DNA from: an uncultured Flavobacteriales bacterium
GTDB taxonomy: Bacteria > Bacteroidota > Bacteroidia > Flavobacteriales_D > Sanyastnellaceae
Reading direction: 5' to 3'
Assembly (NCBI GenBank): GCA_938085425.1
Contig: CALKGQ010000028.1
Coordinates: forward strand, 1-64,000
Length of the DNA: 64,000 nt
The stretch's first letter is position 1, and every line of letters starts with the position of its first letter. Shown piece by piece: positions 51,318 to 60,639 of the stretch. The notes below the pieces were generated by a model. It was not told the origin of the DNA, made no database searches, and was given only the letters and a program-made list of their open reading frames with translations. A program made the translations under genes and the position numbers.

Positions 51318-53089
51318 GCGGCAGAAGGTTGGGTACGTGCATGGACAAGGTAGACCCCAGCTCCAGCCAACAAGCTCCCGACGGTCAAACAACACCCCAT
51401 CCCCGTTTCTCCGTAAAGCCAGGATCCTGTGGCCAACAAGGCCGCATACACCGCCACAGAGCCCATAAAGGCCTGCAGCAATCCCGAGCCGATGCTCCCT
51501 CCGCGGTGCACTGAGGCTTCCGGCTCCAGATAAGGCCGCCACCCTGGTCCTGAAACGCCCGTCTTTTTGACGAATGCACGCAGCACCTCTGGATCCTCAC
51601 TGGGCAACATCCATGCACTGGCAAGCCACCCAGCCGTGGTGATGGCCGTCCCCCAGATCAACTTTTCCCATGCTTCCAATTCAGGCATGCCCCATGCCTC
51701 ATGGAACCAGGTGAAGTAGGCTGCCACGGCAAGAGAAATGACCATCGCAGCAATCTCCGTGGCGGCTGAAATGCGCCACCAAAACCACCGCAACAAAAAC
51801 AATCCACCCGTCCCAGCACCCAACAATAGCAACAGCTGAAAAGCTTGTCCCGCATCGGTCAAGGTGAGTCCCAAGCCTGCCCCCATCACCAAAGAGACGC
51901 CCGTGGCCAGCTGGCCCGCCACCACACGCTGACGCTCGCTTGCATCCGGCCGGATGAAACGTCCATAGACATCGTGCACCAAGTAACTCGCACCCAAGTT
52001 GAGCTGCGTGCTCATCGTGCTCATGAAGGCGGCCAAGAGCGAAGCTGCCACGAGACCCAACAATCCCGAAGGCAACAAGGACAGCATGGCGGGATAGGCC
52101 AAATCATGGCCCACTTTGTCCTCTGCGATGCTGGGAAAGGCCACGCGCAAGGACTCCAAATCTGGGAAGACCACCAACGAAGCGAGTGCCACCAGGATCC
52201 AAGGCCATGGCCGAAGCGCGTAATGGGCCACATTGAAAAGCAAAGTTGCCCCAACCGCATGGCCCTCGTTCTTGGCAGAAAACATGCGTTGTGCGATGTA
52301 CCCGCCGCCGCCCGGCTCTGCACCAGGATAGTAACTGGACCACCATTGCACCGCCAAGGGAATCAACAGCACGGGGATCCATGCATCGGGGTCCGTCAAA
52401 TCGGGAAGCATGGACAGTTTGGGCTGCACCGAAGGGTGGGACAAGAGCCCCTCAAGACCACCTATTTCTGGCAGGTCCAAAATCCACCAGGCGGCCCACA
52501 CTGAACCGACCATCGCCAAGAAAAACTGGACAAAGTCCGTGAGGATCACCGCCCGAAGTCCACCAAGTACACTGTAGACCAAGGTGATTGTGCACGTCAC
52601 CAAAAGGGTCAACCACCCCGGCCAACCCAACAGAATGCCCCCAAGCTTGATCGCCGCCAAACTCACGGTCGCCATGACCAAGACGTTGAACACCAGCCCC
52701 AAATACAATGCCCTGAATCCCCTCAAAAATGCCGCAGACCTTCCACCATAGCGCAACTCGTAAAAACTGATGTCTGTCAGCACCCCTGAACGTCTCCAAA
52801 GCCGGGCATACACAAAGACCGTCACCATGCCCGTCAGAAGGAAGGCCCACCAGGCCCAATTGCCTGAAACGCCCTGTTGGCGCACCAGGTCGGTCACCAA
52901 ATTGGGCGTGTCGGTGCTGAAGGTGGTGGCCACCATGCTGACCCCGAGAAGCCACCAGGGCATGTTTCGCCCCGCCAAGAAGTAGCCGGCAGAGTCCGTT
53001 TTGGCTTGTTTACTGGCCCAAAGGCCCACGCCCAATGCCAAGGCAAAATACCCCGCGATAAGGGTCCAATCCAGTGTGGTCAATTGCAT
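51314..53089 (-). CDS. Sodium:solute symporter (SSS family)
   Basis: 591 residues, about 13-14 membrane helices. MQLTTLDWTLIAGYFALALGVGLWASK, SAGYFLAGRNMPWWLLGVSMVATTFSTDTPNLV (Na+-site helix 1), VYSVLGGLRAVILTDFVQFFLA and SLLAAFMSTMSTQLNLGASYLVHDVY (helix 8 Na2 site with Ser/Thr) are typical of the sugar and sialate branch of the SSS family. Substrate unknown; position next to cutC and GH20 favours N-acetylated sugars. The esterase gene lies 39 nt upstream on the same strand. Confidence 0.93.
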   Translation of the reverse strand: MQLTTLDWTLIAGYFALALGVGLWASKQAKTDSAGYFLAGRNMPWWLLGVSMVATTFSTDTPNLVTDLVRQQGVSGNWAWWAFLLTGMVTVFVYARLWRRSGVLTDISFYELRYGGRSAAFLRGFRALYLGLVFNVLVMATVSLAAIKLGGILLGWPGWLTLLVTCTITLVYSVLGGLRAVILTDFVQFFLAMVGSVWAAWWILDLPEIGGLEGLLSHPSVQPKLSMLPDLTDPDAWIPVLLIPLAVQWWSSYYPGAEPGGGGYIAQRMFSAKNEGHAVGATLLFNVAHYALRPWPWILVALASLVVFPDLESLRVAFPSIAEDKVGHDLAYPAMLSLLPSGLLGLVAASLLAAFMSTMSTQLNLGASYLVHDVYGRFIRPDASERQRVVAGQLATGVSLVMGAGLGLTLTDAGQAFQLLLLLGAGTGGLFLLRWFWWRISAATEIAAMVISLAVAAYFTWFHEAWGMPELEAWEKLIWGTAITTAGWLASAWMLPSEDPEVLRAFVKKTGVSGPGWRPYLEPEASVHRGGSIGSGLLQAFMGSVAVYAALLATGSWLYGETGMGCCLTVGSLLAGAGVYLVHARTQPSAA

Positions 53090-53128
53090 GAAAACAAGGA
53101 TACGTCAACCAAGGAGAGGGTGCCTCCT

Positions 53129-54319
53129 CTATCCACAAGGAGTTCCAAACACCCCCAAGAGGACCAAAACGTCTGTCACAGTCACCGCGCCATCGGCATC
53201 CAAGTCGGACGAACAAAAGCTGCCACATCCAAAATCAGCGAGCAGCAGCAGCAAATCCTCCACGGCCACCGTGCCGTCCAAGGACAAGTCCCCAGAACAT
53301 CCGACAGCGGGAGGCGCATCCACATCATAGTACGCGGGAATGGACGGGTACTGCGGACAAACTTGTTGGCTTGTGAAGGACATCACCGCAGCCCTCGTCA
53401 CGTCGTAGGCCTGGGCATCCGTCATGTGGGGGACGTGGCCCTCTCCTTCCAAGGCTGTGAATGCATGGGGCACCCCCACTTCTTCCGCCTGAATGTGGAT
53501 GGGCCAACTCCCGTCCACTTGGGTCACATTGAGTCCGAGCAACTGCACCATGCCTGTGCCAAAAGGCACGACGTTGTCCTGGGTGCCATGGGTGGACACA
53601 ATGCCTGCATCGCCCGGTTCCATCCAGTCTGCATCGCCCAAGGCACCTGAAATATTGATGATGGACAGCACGTCTGAAGGGTAACCCGGATGGCCGCTTT
53701 CTCCCTCCAAACCTCCCTGCAGGCCAGGTTGGGTAAGGTCGATGACATCCGGCACCTCGGCCAAGTCATCGATGTAGGCAGAGTGCAAGGCGATGAAGGC
53801 TCCAGCGGAAGATCCCCCAAGGACCACCCGTTGAGGGTCGATGCCCCATGGATTGCCGTCCAGCGTATGAGATTCACGAAAGAATCGGATGGCCGCCTTC
53901 GCGTCATGGACCCCACGCAACACCGCTTCGAGAAGCGAAGTTTCCAGGTCGAAGAAATTGTCAATGCCCAACCGGTAACTGATGCTGACTGCCACATAGC
54001 CCATGCGCGCCAAATCTTCGCAAAGCGGAACCACATCCGTCCCGTCTTTGCTCCCCGCCAGAAAAAACCCTCCATGGGCCAAAATGACCAGAGGCCGCTC
54101 CTCTTCTCCATCGTTGGCGGGCCTGTAGATGTCCATGCGCAATTCCTCATTGGCACCTGAAGCCCCCACATTGGCGCCATACAAGACATCGGTGTCGACA
54201 ATGATCTCCTCAAAAATCCGATACCGGTAGCGTGCCCCATCGCATTGGGCCCACATTTGGGAGCCCATCAGCAAGAGCGAAATGGGCAACAACAACCTCA
54301 CAAAAAACCCTTGAGCCAT
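53129..54319 (-). CDS. Secreted alpha/beta hydrolase (esterase) with dockerin-like C-terminal module
   Basis: 396 residues, ATG at 54319 (MAQGFFVRLLLPISLLLMGSQMWAQ), signal peptide. Alpha/beta hydrolase fold: oxyanion motif AHGGFFLAGSKDG, MGYVAVSISYRLG, nucleophile elbow GGSSAGAF (Ser near residue 170), acid region STHGTQDNVVPFG and catalytic His region EVGVPHAFTALEGEGH. Residues 345-396 are dockerin-like: CSGDLSLDGTVAVEDLLLLLADFG and SDLDADGAVTVTDVLVLLGVFG, paired Asp loops as in the FG-GAP protein at 46649. Likely a carboxyl esterase on extracellular polymers; substrate unknown. A 7-bp inverted repeat covers the sequence just before the ATG. Confidence 0.88.
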   Translation of the reverse strand: MAQGFFVRLLLPISLLLMGSQMWAQCDGARYRYRIFEEIIVDTDVLYGANVGASGANEELRMDIYRPANDGEEERPLVILAHGGFFLAGSKDGTDVVPLCEDLARMGYVAVSISYRLGIDNFFDLETSLLEAVLRGVHDAKAAIRFFRESHTLDGNPWGIDPQRVVLGGSSAGAFIALHSAYIDDLAEVPDVIDLTQPGLQGGLEGESGHPGYPSDVLSIINISGALGDADWMEPGDAGIVSTHGTQDNVVPFGTGMVQLLGLNVTQVDGSWPIHIQAEEVGVPHAFTALEGEGHVPHMTDAQAYDVTRAAVMSFTSQQVCPQYPSIPAYYDVDAPPAVGCSGDLSLDGTVAVEDLLLLLADFGCGSFCSSDLDADGAVTVTDVLVLLGVFGTPCG

Positions 54320-54338
54320 GTGATGAAGGTACATCACA
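54319..54338. promoter_or_regulatory. Inverted repeat abutting the esterase start codon
   Basis: TGTGATG (54319-54325) and CATCACA (54332-54338) separated by AAGGTA. It sits directly 5' of the esterase ATG and overlaps a weak TACCTT element, so it could be an operator or an mRNA hairpin hiding the start. Confidence 0.35.
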
Positions 54339-54376
54339 CCGCCCAAGGGTGTTCAGGAAACGAAGGGGGGCAGTCG

Positions 54377-56575
54377 TTACTGGATGGCCAAGCGCTTGCT
54401 GGCCGTTTGGCCATTGGGCAAGGTCAACGCCAGGTGGTACATGCCAGACGACAATCCGCCAAACGCCAATTGCACAGCACTTCCTTGACGCCACTGGGTC
54501 ACATCCACCTCGCGTCCACTGGCGTCCATCAAAGAAAGGACCGCATCTGCAGGCACTCCTTGCACCCAAACTTGATCTCGGGCAGGGTTGGGCATCACGT
54601 TCCATTCGACGAATCGAGCATCCGACACCCCATCCGCACCCGTCACAGCGTTGACGATGGCTCGGAATTCTTGGTGGTACAAGTTGGCCACCCTTGCGCT
54701 GTGGACAATCACTGTGTTTTCATCGTTCACCGTTTCTGCTGTGGAAGACCAATTGTGAGATCCTGTGATCACCAATGGGTCTGTGCCGACTTCGCTGTGG
54801 TCGATGATGCAGTACTTGTGGTGCAAGTCCCCACTCAAATCATGGTGGTACACCTGCACCCCGTTGGCGATCAAGTTGTCAAATTCACTGCCCGTTGTGT
54901 TGACCTGCTCAATGACGCCAATGGGGCTGACAAAGAAGCTCTGGTTCAGGTCAACGATGGCCTCTCCAAGGTCGTCCCGCGTCAATGTGAGCAAGGCGAA
55001 CTCCATGTCCGCGTTGGCCGCATCGATTTCTTTTTGGATGGCGGCAGTCGTGCCGTCGGACGGCGAGAAGTACAAATCAACTTCATGGCCACCGATCAAA
55101 AAGTCGACTGGCGTGTTCCACGTCTTTTCGGCGCCAAACTTTGCATTCGAAGGGTCGGGGGTCATGCCTTCCGCGCCCCACATCTCCTCAAATTCCAACT
55201 CGTAGGCCCTGGCCAAACTTTGGTCTTCGAAGATGATCACGTCGTTCAAATCACTGACCAAGTTGCCCGTGGTCAGGTTCGTGGATCCCGTCAAGACAAA
55301 GGCCAAATCGGCATGGTCGGCATCGGCGATGATGAACTTGTTGTGCATGCCACTGCCGTCGCCGTCCGTCCTTGGGTGCGTCACCACAGATGCGTCCAAG
55401 CTTCCAAGGCCTGTGTTCGCATTTTGACCTTCGTAGATCCAACGGATTTGGACACCGTTGGAAGCGGCCGTGTTGAAGGCTGCAGCAAGCGTTTGGTCGT
55501 TGAAGTTGTAGGCTGCGACATCCAATGTGTGCTGGGCGCTGGTGATCCAGGCCGCCACGGTGTCGTTCATGTCGGTGCCAAGGGACAAGGCCAGCTCGTC
55601 CGTGGCCACGCTGTGGTCGACGGCGCCATTGAAGTAGACATGGATGTCACCGCTGCTCTCGGACACGGTGGCATAAGGGCGAATCTGAGAAGTCGCAGAC
55701 GCACCATCTGCTGTGGTGCAAACTGCCCTCGCGTAGTAAATGCTGCCGGCATCAAGCCCCACCAAATCCACAAAGTGACTTGGGGTGTTCAATTGCAAGG
55801 CCTCTGCGACAAAACCCAAATCTGGGGTCGGGCCATATTCCACGGAACCGTCGCACGCCAAGTCTGTGGTCCAAGACAGGCGAAATCCGTCTGTGGCCAA
55901 ATTGGTCTGGCTGACCGGAGAGGTGAAGCACAGGTCCGCTGCAGGAATCAAATCCACTGGTCCCCGGGGCAACAATTGGTAGCCCCCAAAACCATCGAAA
56001 GAAAACTGCGAAACGATGCCGATCATGTCAATTTCGCAGCCGGTGAGTTCCTCTCCGACAAGGCTGTTGCTTGTGCGTACATACATGATGCCATAGGCCC
56101 CATCCGCCTGAAAATCATAGGTGGCATTGCCCGCAATGAAGGTGCCTGCCAAGGGGAACGTCACCCCATTGACGCGCACGAGCTGCCCTTCAAGGCTTTC
56201 GTCCATGGCATCCGGCGCGATTTCCAAGGGCTCGGGCACTGTGCCCGTCCCGAAGAACTGCACAGATGTCAAATTGGGTCCAACTTCAAGCAGGCCGTTG
56301 TACTCTGTGATTTCACCGGTGACCGTGAGGCTGTCCCCAATTTCTGGGGTGGCATCCCAATCCGACCAGTCTTCTCCCGGATAAAGGGCGATGCCGGCTG
56401 TGGCATCCTGCAAGTAGCGCACGGAACCGAGGTTGTCGTCGCTGGTCACCACGCCTGTCACTGTGACGGTTTGACCAATGTTGTAATTCTCGCGCATGTC
56501 GAGAATGTTGTCTTGGGCCACCGCTTGTGCAGCGAACACCAGGGCCGCAAGGGCCAAATTCGTTTTCAAATTCAT
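54377..56575 (-). CDS. T9SS-secreted phospholipase D-like protein with OB and FnIII domains
   Basis: 732 residues with a signal peptide (MNLKTNLALAALVFAAQAVAQ). Residues 25-210 hold OB-fold-like repeats (QTVTVTGVVTSDDNLGSVRYLQD, GDSLTVTGEITEYNGLLEVGP) often found in extracellular nucleases. Residues 222-305 are a fibronectin III domain. Two HKD motifs follow: HNKFIIAD starting at His411 and HHKYCIID starting at His585, each with a GS.N(L/W)(T/S) segment after it, as in PLD enzymes. The last 75 residues are a type A T9SS sorting domain (NVMPNPARDQVWVQG ... SSGMYHLALTLPNG). PLD-like phosphodiesterases cut phospholipids or nucleic acids; which is unclear. It overlaps the TonB receptor stop by 4 nt. 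Confidence 0.92.
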   Translation of the reverse strand: MNLKTNLALAALVFAAQAVAQDNILDMRENYNIGQTVTVTGVVTSDDNLGSVRYLQDATAGIALYPGEDWSDWDATPEIGDSLTVTGEITEYNGLLEVGPNLTSVQFFGTGTVPEPLEIAPDAMDESLEGQLVRVNGVTFPLAGTFIAGNATYDFQADGAYGIMYVRTSNSLVGEELTGCEIDMIGIVSQFSFDGFGGYQLLPRGPVDLIPAADLCFTSPVSQTNLATDGFRLSWTTDLACDGSVEYGPTPDLGFVAEALQLNTPSHFVDLVGLDAGSIYYARAVCTTADGASATSQIRPYATVSESSGDIHVYFNGAVDHSVATDELALSLGTDMNDTVAAWITSAQHTLDVAAYNFNDQTLAAAFNTAASNGVQIRWIYEGQNANTGLGSLDASVVTHPRTDGDGSGMHNKFIIADADHADLAFVLTGSTNLTTGNLVSDLNDVIIFEDQSLARAYELEFEEMWGAEGMTPDPSNAKFGAEKTWNTPVDFLIGGHEVDLYFSPSDGTTAAIQKEIDAANADMEFALLTLTRDDLGEAIVDLNQSFFVSPIGVIEQVNTTGSEFDNLIANGVQVYHHDLSGDLHHKYCIIDHSEVGTDPLVITGSHNWSSTAETVNDENTVIVHSARVANLYHQEFRAIVNAVTGADGVSDARFVEWNVMPNPARDQVWVQGVPADAVLSLMDASGREVDVTQWRQGSAVQLAFGGLSSGMYHLALTLPNGQTASKRLAIQ

Positions 56576-59500
56576 GGGTTTGGTTTCTTGTTTTGCAGGC
56601 CTTTCAATTCCAAGACAGCACTCAAACGGACCATCCGTGGTGGCCCGACAAATACTTCTGCCCTTCCACTTCCTCCCTCTGCACCATATGGGTTGGCCGC
56701 ATAGCGAGAGTTGTTGGTGGCGTCGGTGATGTACAACTGGTCCAGGACATTCGTCACACTGAGACGGACCCTCAAAATGGCATTGGGAGAAACGTCAAAA
56801 CTGGTGCCAGCATTGAGGTCCCAGAGTCCATACGCTGGGGTCACCCAAACCTCTTTGGGCGCTCCATCCGTGATCACGTCGTCCGGCGAAAAATTGGCAT
56901 AGTGTTGCCAAAAACGCGTCCCTCGAAGGGAAATGTAGGTGCCCCATTTGGGCTGGAAGCGCACAGACCCAGACATCTGTCTTTGCGCAGCATCTCCTAC
57001 ACGGACCCCATTCAAATTGACCGTTTCCTGGGCCACTGCGCCGTCCGACAACTGCGTGATGAAGGCATTGGTGTTCTGGTTCACCAAATCCACACTCTCG
57101 TTGCTTGTCCAACGCCAATTGCCTGCCGAGACCACGCCTTGGATGCCCCATTTGGTGGTGGGGTCATACGCAAAGTCCCATTCGACGCCAGAGTGAATGG
57201 CATCGGCATTCAAAAGGTTGAACCCCAAGTTTCGGTCCACATCCTCAATCACAGTGACCGCTGCCTCGCCCCATTCTTCTGCGCTCACATCGCTCTCCGC
57301 CAAGGCGATGAGCGTCTCTCGACCTTCGACCGTGGCGGTGTCGGCGTAGACCGACAAGTTCGGATCGTTCCACAATCCAGACACACTGTAGAAGCGATTG
57401 ACCGGCTTGTTCTCCCAAGACGTTCGATAGGCATTGACATTCGTGGCCCATTTCCCTCGGGCATATTTGACCCCGACCTCCACTGCTTTCACGTATTGGT
57501 TCTCGTACCCTTCAATGACTTCGTTGTTCAAGTCAAACACAGAATTGAACAAAGGTGCGCGGTTCAGATACCCTACGTTCGTGTAGGCATTCACCCACTC
57601 GTTGAAGTTGTAGTTGCCTCCGGCTTTGATGGTGGCGCTGTTCAGCCGCTCCCAATCTGTGGTGTACGTGGACAAGCCAGGGTGCGATGCCGTCAAGAAC
57701 GTAGTGTCAGTGGTCCATTCTGTTTCTCCCAAGACACGGTATTCATCTGTGGACCGGACCTCGTAGGTGGTGCCATCCAACGTCACGACATTGGGGCGGA
57801 AGTAGTCGATGCCTCTGTACCAACTTTGGGCGCCGGAAACGTTGACGAAGGCTGAATAATTGTACTTGTCCAGCTCAAACTGAACGTAGGAACCACCCCA
57901 TGCCACCTGTCCATCGTCGTGGTAAAAGTACTTGTCCCCCTCGCGAAGCGGGGTGTCAAAGTCGGTGTTTTGATTGCGGCGATCTTCAGGCGCGTCGTAA
58001 TAATCAGCCCCCAGCAAATCGGTGATTGACCGGTAGTGGCTGCCGGTGTAATGGCGGGCGTCCAAGCCTGTGCTGAAGTTCAGCTCATCGTTGAGGTCGA
58101 TTGTAAAGTTGGTCAGCGCACCAAACCATCGATGGTCGTTGTGCGACGTTCGGATAAAATTGGAACCCTTGCGCTCCCCGTTTTCATCGACATTGAGGCC
58201 ATTGGGGCCAAATTCGAAGAGCTGATGAGCGTCCCAAAGCGGCTGCAAATTGAGCGTCCCGTCTGCCAGCCTGGAACTGGGTGTGCTGTTGAGCGCCTCT
58301 CCACCCCCACTGCCAAAACTGGCATAGGCCGTGGTGGTCAAAGTGGCGCGGTCGGAAATGCTCCACACGTCGCGCACCGTGAAAATGGGTTTGAAGTAGC
58401 GGTTTTGTCGCGGACTGTAGCGGCGTTTTTCGCCGTAGGTCGTGTCCACTTGGCCCGTTTCTGAGTTGTAGTTGTAATAGACCTCCTGGTAGTTCGAGAT
58501 GAACTCATTGAACGTCCGTCCACGCGAAACAATGGCACTTGTGTCCACGGTGGCGTCGTACTCCGACAACAATTCACTCAAACCATCTTGTGCCTCCCGG
58601 TCGTCCGCAATTTGCGACGCCAGCAGCGTATCGTACTCGAACACTTGCATCTGGTAGGACCTCTGCCCGTGGCGCTGAGGGGCACCAAAAGCGGTGAAAC
58701 TCAAGTTGTGGTTGCCAATGGTCTTGCGCGCTTTGATGTAGTATGCATACGCCTCAGATTCGAGGCCTTCTGCAAAGCCTTGGTTTTGTTTGTAAGAGCC
58801 CACGAAATGAAGAAATCCCTTTTCCTGGCTCCCAAACACTCCTGAAAGGCTGTTCCGGTAGTAACCATAGGATCCAATCTCCGACTGGTAATTGATGGCC
58901 CCATTGGCCGACTCGTCTCCCCCCGTCAAAATGTTGATGGTTCCGCCCACAGAAGGAATGGCCAATTTGCTTGCGCCCAAACCGCGTTGCACTTGTGTGG
59001 TGCGAACCACGAGGTCCAACCCCGCCCAATTGCTCCAGTACACCCAGCCATTTTCCATGTCGTTCATGGGGACCCCATCCACCATCACCGCGAGGTTCGT
59101 TTGGTCAAAACCACGGATGGTGACCCTCGCATCGCCATCTCCACCGCCTTGCTGCGTGGCGTACACGCCCGGCGTGGTGTTGAGCACCATCGGCAAGTCC
59201 CTTCCCGCCAACTCCTCTTGAATTTGAGCCGGCAAAACATTTGAAAAAGCGACTGGCGTTTTTCTGGAAATGGCGATGTCTGCTGAAACGACCGCCTCCT
59301 TCATGATCAGGGTCTCGAGGCGAAAGCGAACAAAGGTCTCCTCTCCCGTGCAAGTCACATCTTGGGCCAAACTGCTGTATCCGATGTACGACACCTCCAA
59401 GGACGATTTCCCTTTGGGCAAAGCCATGGAAAAGGTCCCGTCCAAATCGGTGGCGACCACAGCATTGCCCGACTTCACATAGGCCCCAATCAAGGGCTCT

Positions 59501-59604
59501 CCAGTCAGCGCATCTTCCACCGTTCCGGTCACCGAACAAAGTTGAGCGCCCGCGCTGAAGGTCATTGCCCAAAAAAGCAATGCCCAAGTCCATGATTTTG
59601 TCAT
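56572..59604 (-). CDS. TonB-dependent outer-membrane receptor
   Basis: 1010 residues. Signal peptide 1-20; carboxypeptidase-regulatory/CNA-B-like domain 22-95 (CSVTGTVEDALTGEPLIGAY, VVATDLDGTFSMALPKG, LEVSYIGYSS); plug from about 115 (LPAQIQEELAGRDLPMVLNT, TIRGFDQTNLAVMVDGVPMN, GLGASKLAIPSVGGTINIL); then a 22-strand barrel with the final strand ending in aromatic-rich sequence (RMVRLSAVLELKGL). It imports a ligand across the outer membrane with TonB energy. No SusD partner is adjacent. It is translationally coupled to the PLD-like gene, and the lamin-tail gene lies 21 nt upstream. Confidence 0.95.
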   Translation of the reverse strand: MTKSWTWALLFWAMTFSAGAQLCSVTGTVEDALTGEPLIGAYVKSGNAVVATDLDGTFSMALPKGKSSLEVSYIGYSSLAQDVTCTGEETFVRFRLETLIMKEAVVSADIAISRKTPVAFSNVLPAQIQEELAGRDLPMVLNTTPGVYATQQGGGDGDARVTIRGFDQTNLAVMVDGVPMNDMENGWVYWSNWAGLDLVVRTTQVQRGLGASKLAIPSVGGTINILTGGDESANGAINYQSEIGSYGYYRNSLSGVFGSQEKGFLHFVGSYKQNQGFAEGLESEAYAYYIKARKTIGNHNLSFTAFGAPQRHGQRSYQMQVFEYDTLLASQIADDREAQDGLSELLSEYDATVDTSAIVSRGRTFNEFISNYQEVYYNYNSETGQVDTTYGEKRRYSPRQNRYFKPIFTVRDVWSISDRATLTTTAYASFGSGGGEALNSTPSSRLADGTLNLQPLWDAHQLFEFGPNGLNVDENGERKGSNFIRTSHNDHRWFGALTNFTIDLNDELNFSTGLDARHYTGSHYRSITDLLGADYYDAPEDRRNQNTDFDTPLREGDKYFYHDDGQVAWGGSYVQFELDKYNYSAFVNVSGAQSWYRGIDYFRPNVVTLDGTTYEVRSTDEYRVLGETEWTTDTTFLTASHPGLSTYTTDWERLNSATIKAGGNYNFNEWVNAYTNVGYLNRAPLFNSVFDLNNEVIEGYENQYVKAVEVGVKYARGKWATNVNAYRTSWENKPVNRFYSVSGLWNDPNLSVYADTATVEGRETLIALAESDVSAEEWGEAAVTVIEDVDRNLGFNLLNADAIHSGVEWDFAYDPTTKWGIQGVVSAGNWRWTSNESVDLVNQNTNAFITQLSDGAVAQETVNLNGVRVGDAAQRQMSGSVRFQPKWGTYISLRGTRFWQHYANFSPDDVITDGAPKEVWVTPAYGLWDLNAGTSFDVSPNAILRVRLSVTNVLDQLYITDATNNSRYAANPYGAEGGSGRAEVFVGPPRMVRLSAVLELKGLQNKKPNP

Positions 59605-59625
59605 CTGATCGACAGTGTTGCGGTC

Positions 59626-60540
59626 TTACTTGCGGACCATGCGGTGCGTGGAGCGAAGACCATGTTCGTTCCAAGCCTCCACCAGGTACAATCCGGGAGC
59701 CACAGCGCCGAGGTCCACTTCTGCAACCTTTCGGCCATTGACCGATTGGCGCTGCACCTCTTGACCCGCCAGGTTCCTGAGGGTCAAGCTGTGAAAGCCA
59801 ACATTCGACCGGACAAAGACCACTTCACCGGAGGCGGGGTTGGGGAACACGTCCAATTCCATACGCTGTGGGGTCTCCAAAACCGATGTTGTCCCACAAT
59901 CACAAAAATGGAAACCGAGTTGATCAAAGGTGTTGACCTCCAAGGAATCCCACTGGTCGTATACGCCAAAATCGTCGACGGCATTGATGTCTCCTGCGGT
60001 GACGGACTGCTTCCTCACGAGGGTGTGATTCTGCGTCACCTCTGCCCAGCCTGTCGTTCCTGGATCCTCTCCAATCTTTCCGAAGACATCCACGCCATCG
60101 TTCGTTGAAATTTGGCGAAGCACCCTGGCATCGTTGCCATTGAAGTACATTGTGTTGTTGTCGTTGTACACGGGGCACAGCCACAAATCGGCCACAGCCG
60201 CCAGCTCGTCCCACACAGGAGCTTCAAAGTCAACTCCATCGGGGTCCTGCTTGTCCAAGACCACCACGACCACGTCGTCTGCCATCAAAGTGCCTTCGAG
60301 GGCCACCTTCTGGTTGTCTTCGGCTGCCGTCGCTCCGTTTGAATAACGCTCAATTCGGTAATCGCTCAAGTCAATTTGTGCATCTGTGGGATTGTAAATC
60401 TCGAGTGCCTTGTTGTTGGACCACCCCTCGATGTATTCTGAAAAAAACAAATCTGAGCATTGTGCTTGGGCAGTTGCGTTGCCCAAAAAAGCAACAGCTG
60501 CAATCGAAAAAACAAAGCGCGAAACGTCGAATGATTTCAT
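59626..60540 (-). CDS. Lamin-tail-domain protein with T9SS type A tail
   Basis: 304 residues. Signal peptide to about residue 27. A lamin-tail domain (LTD) follows: LFFSEYIEGWSNNKALEIYNPTDAQIDLSDYRIERYSNG and VVVVLDKQDPDG. No catalytic domain is visible; the middle (DNNTMYFNGNDARVLRQ, GKIGEDPGTTGWAE) is part of the same LTD type seen in secreted nuclease loci. The last 80 residues form a T9SS tail (LDVFPNPASGEVVFVRSN, LRNLAGQEVQRQSVNGR, LYLVEAWNEHG). It heads the seven-gene run down to 48326, and its promoter is at 60587-60616. Confidence 0.93.
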   Translation of the reverse strand: MKSFDVSRFVFSIAAVAFLGNATAQAQCSDLFFSEYIEGWSNNKALEIYNPTDAQIDLSDYRIERYSNGATAAEDNQKVALEGTLMADDVVVVVLDKQDPDGVDFEAPVWDELAAVADLWLCPVYNDNNTMYFNGNDARVLRQISTNDGVDVFGKIGEDPGTTGWAEVTQNHTLVRKQSVTAGDINAVDDFGVYDQWDSLEVNTFDQLGFHFCDCGTTSVLETPQRMELDVFPNPASGEVVFVRSNVGFHSLTLRNLAGQEVQRQSVNGRKVAEVDLGAVAPGLYLVEAWNEHGLRSTHRMVRK

Positions 60541-60586
60541 GATGGGAGGGATTGGGTTGTGAACTTGTTTTGAAGACTCGAGGGTT

Positions 60587-60616
60587 CAAAATTACCGCGA
60601 GATTCCTTAATTTCAA
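60587..60616 (-). promoter_or_regulatory. Bacteroidetes-type promoter of the lamin-tail/TonB/PLD operon
   Basis: Minus strand: TTG (60616-60614), 19 nt, TAATTTTG (60594-60587), an exact TAnnTTTG element at ideal spacing. The leader to the ATG at 60540 is about 40 nt. Confidence 0.75.
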
Positions 60617-60639
60617 CGTCTCAACCAAATCGCAGCTTC

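Noticed and set aside
54245-56704. 819-codon open frame on the plus strand
   Set aside because: It lies antisense to the PLD-like gene, whose domains and motifs are clear. The translation has no recognisable family and follows from codon bias of the real gene.
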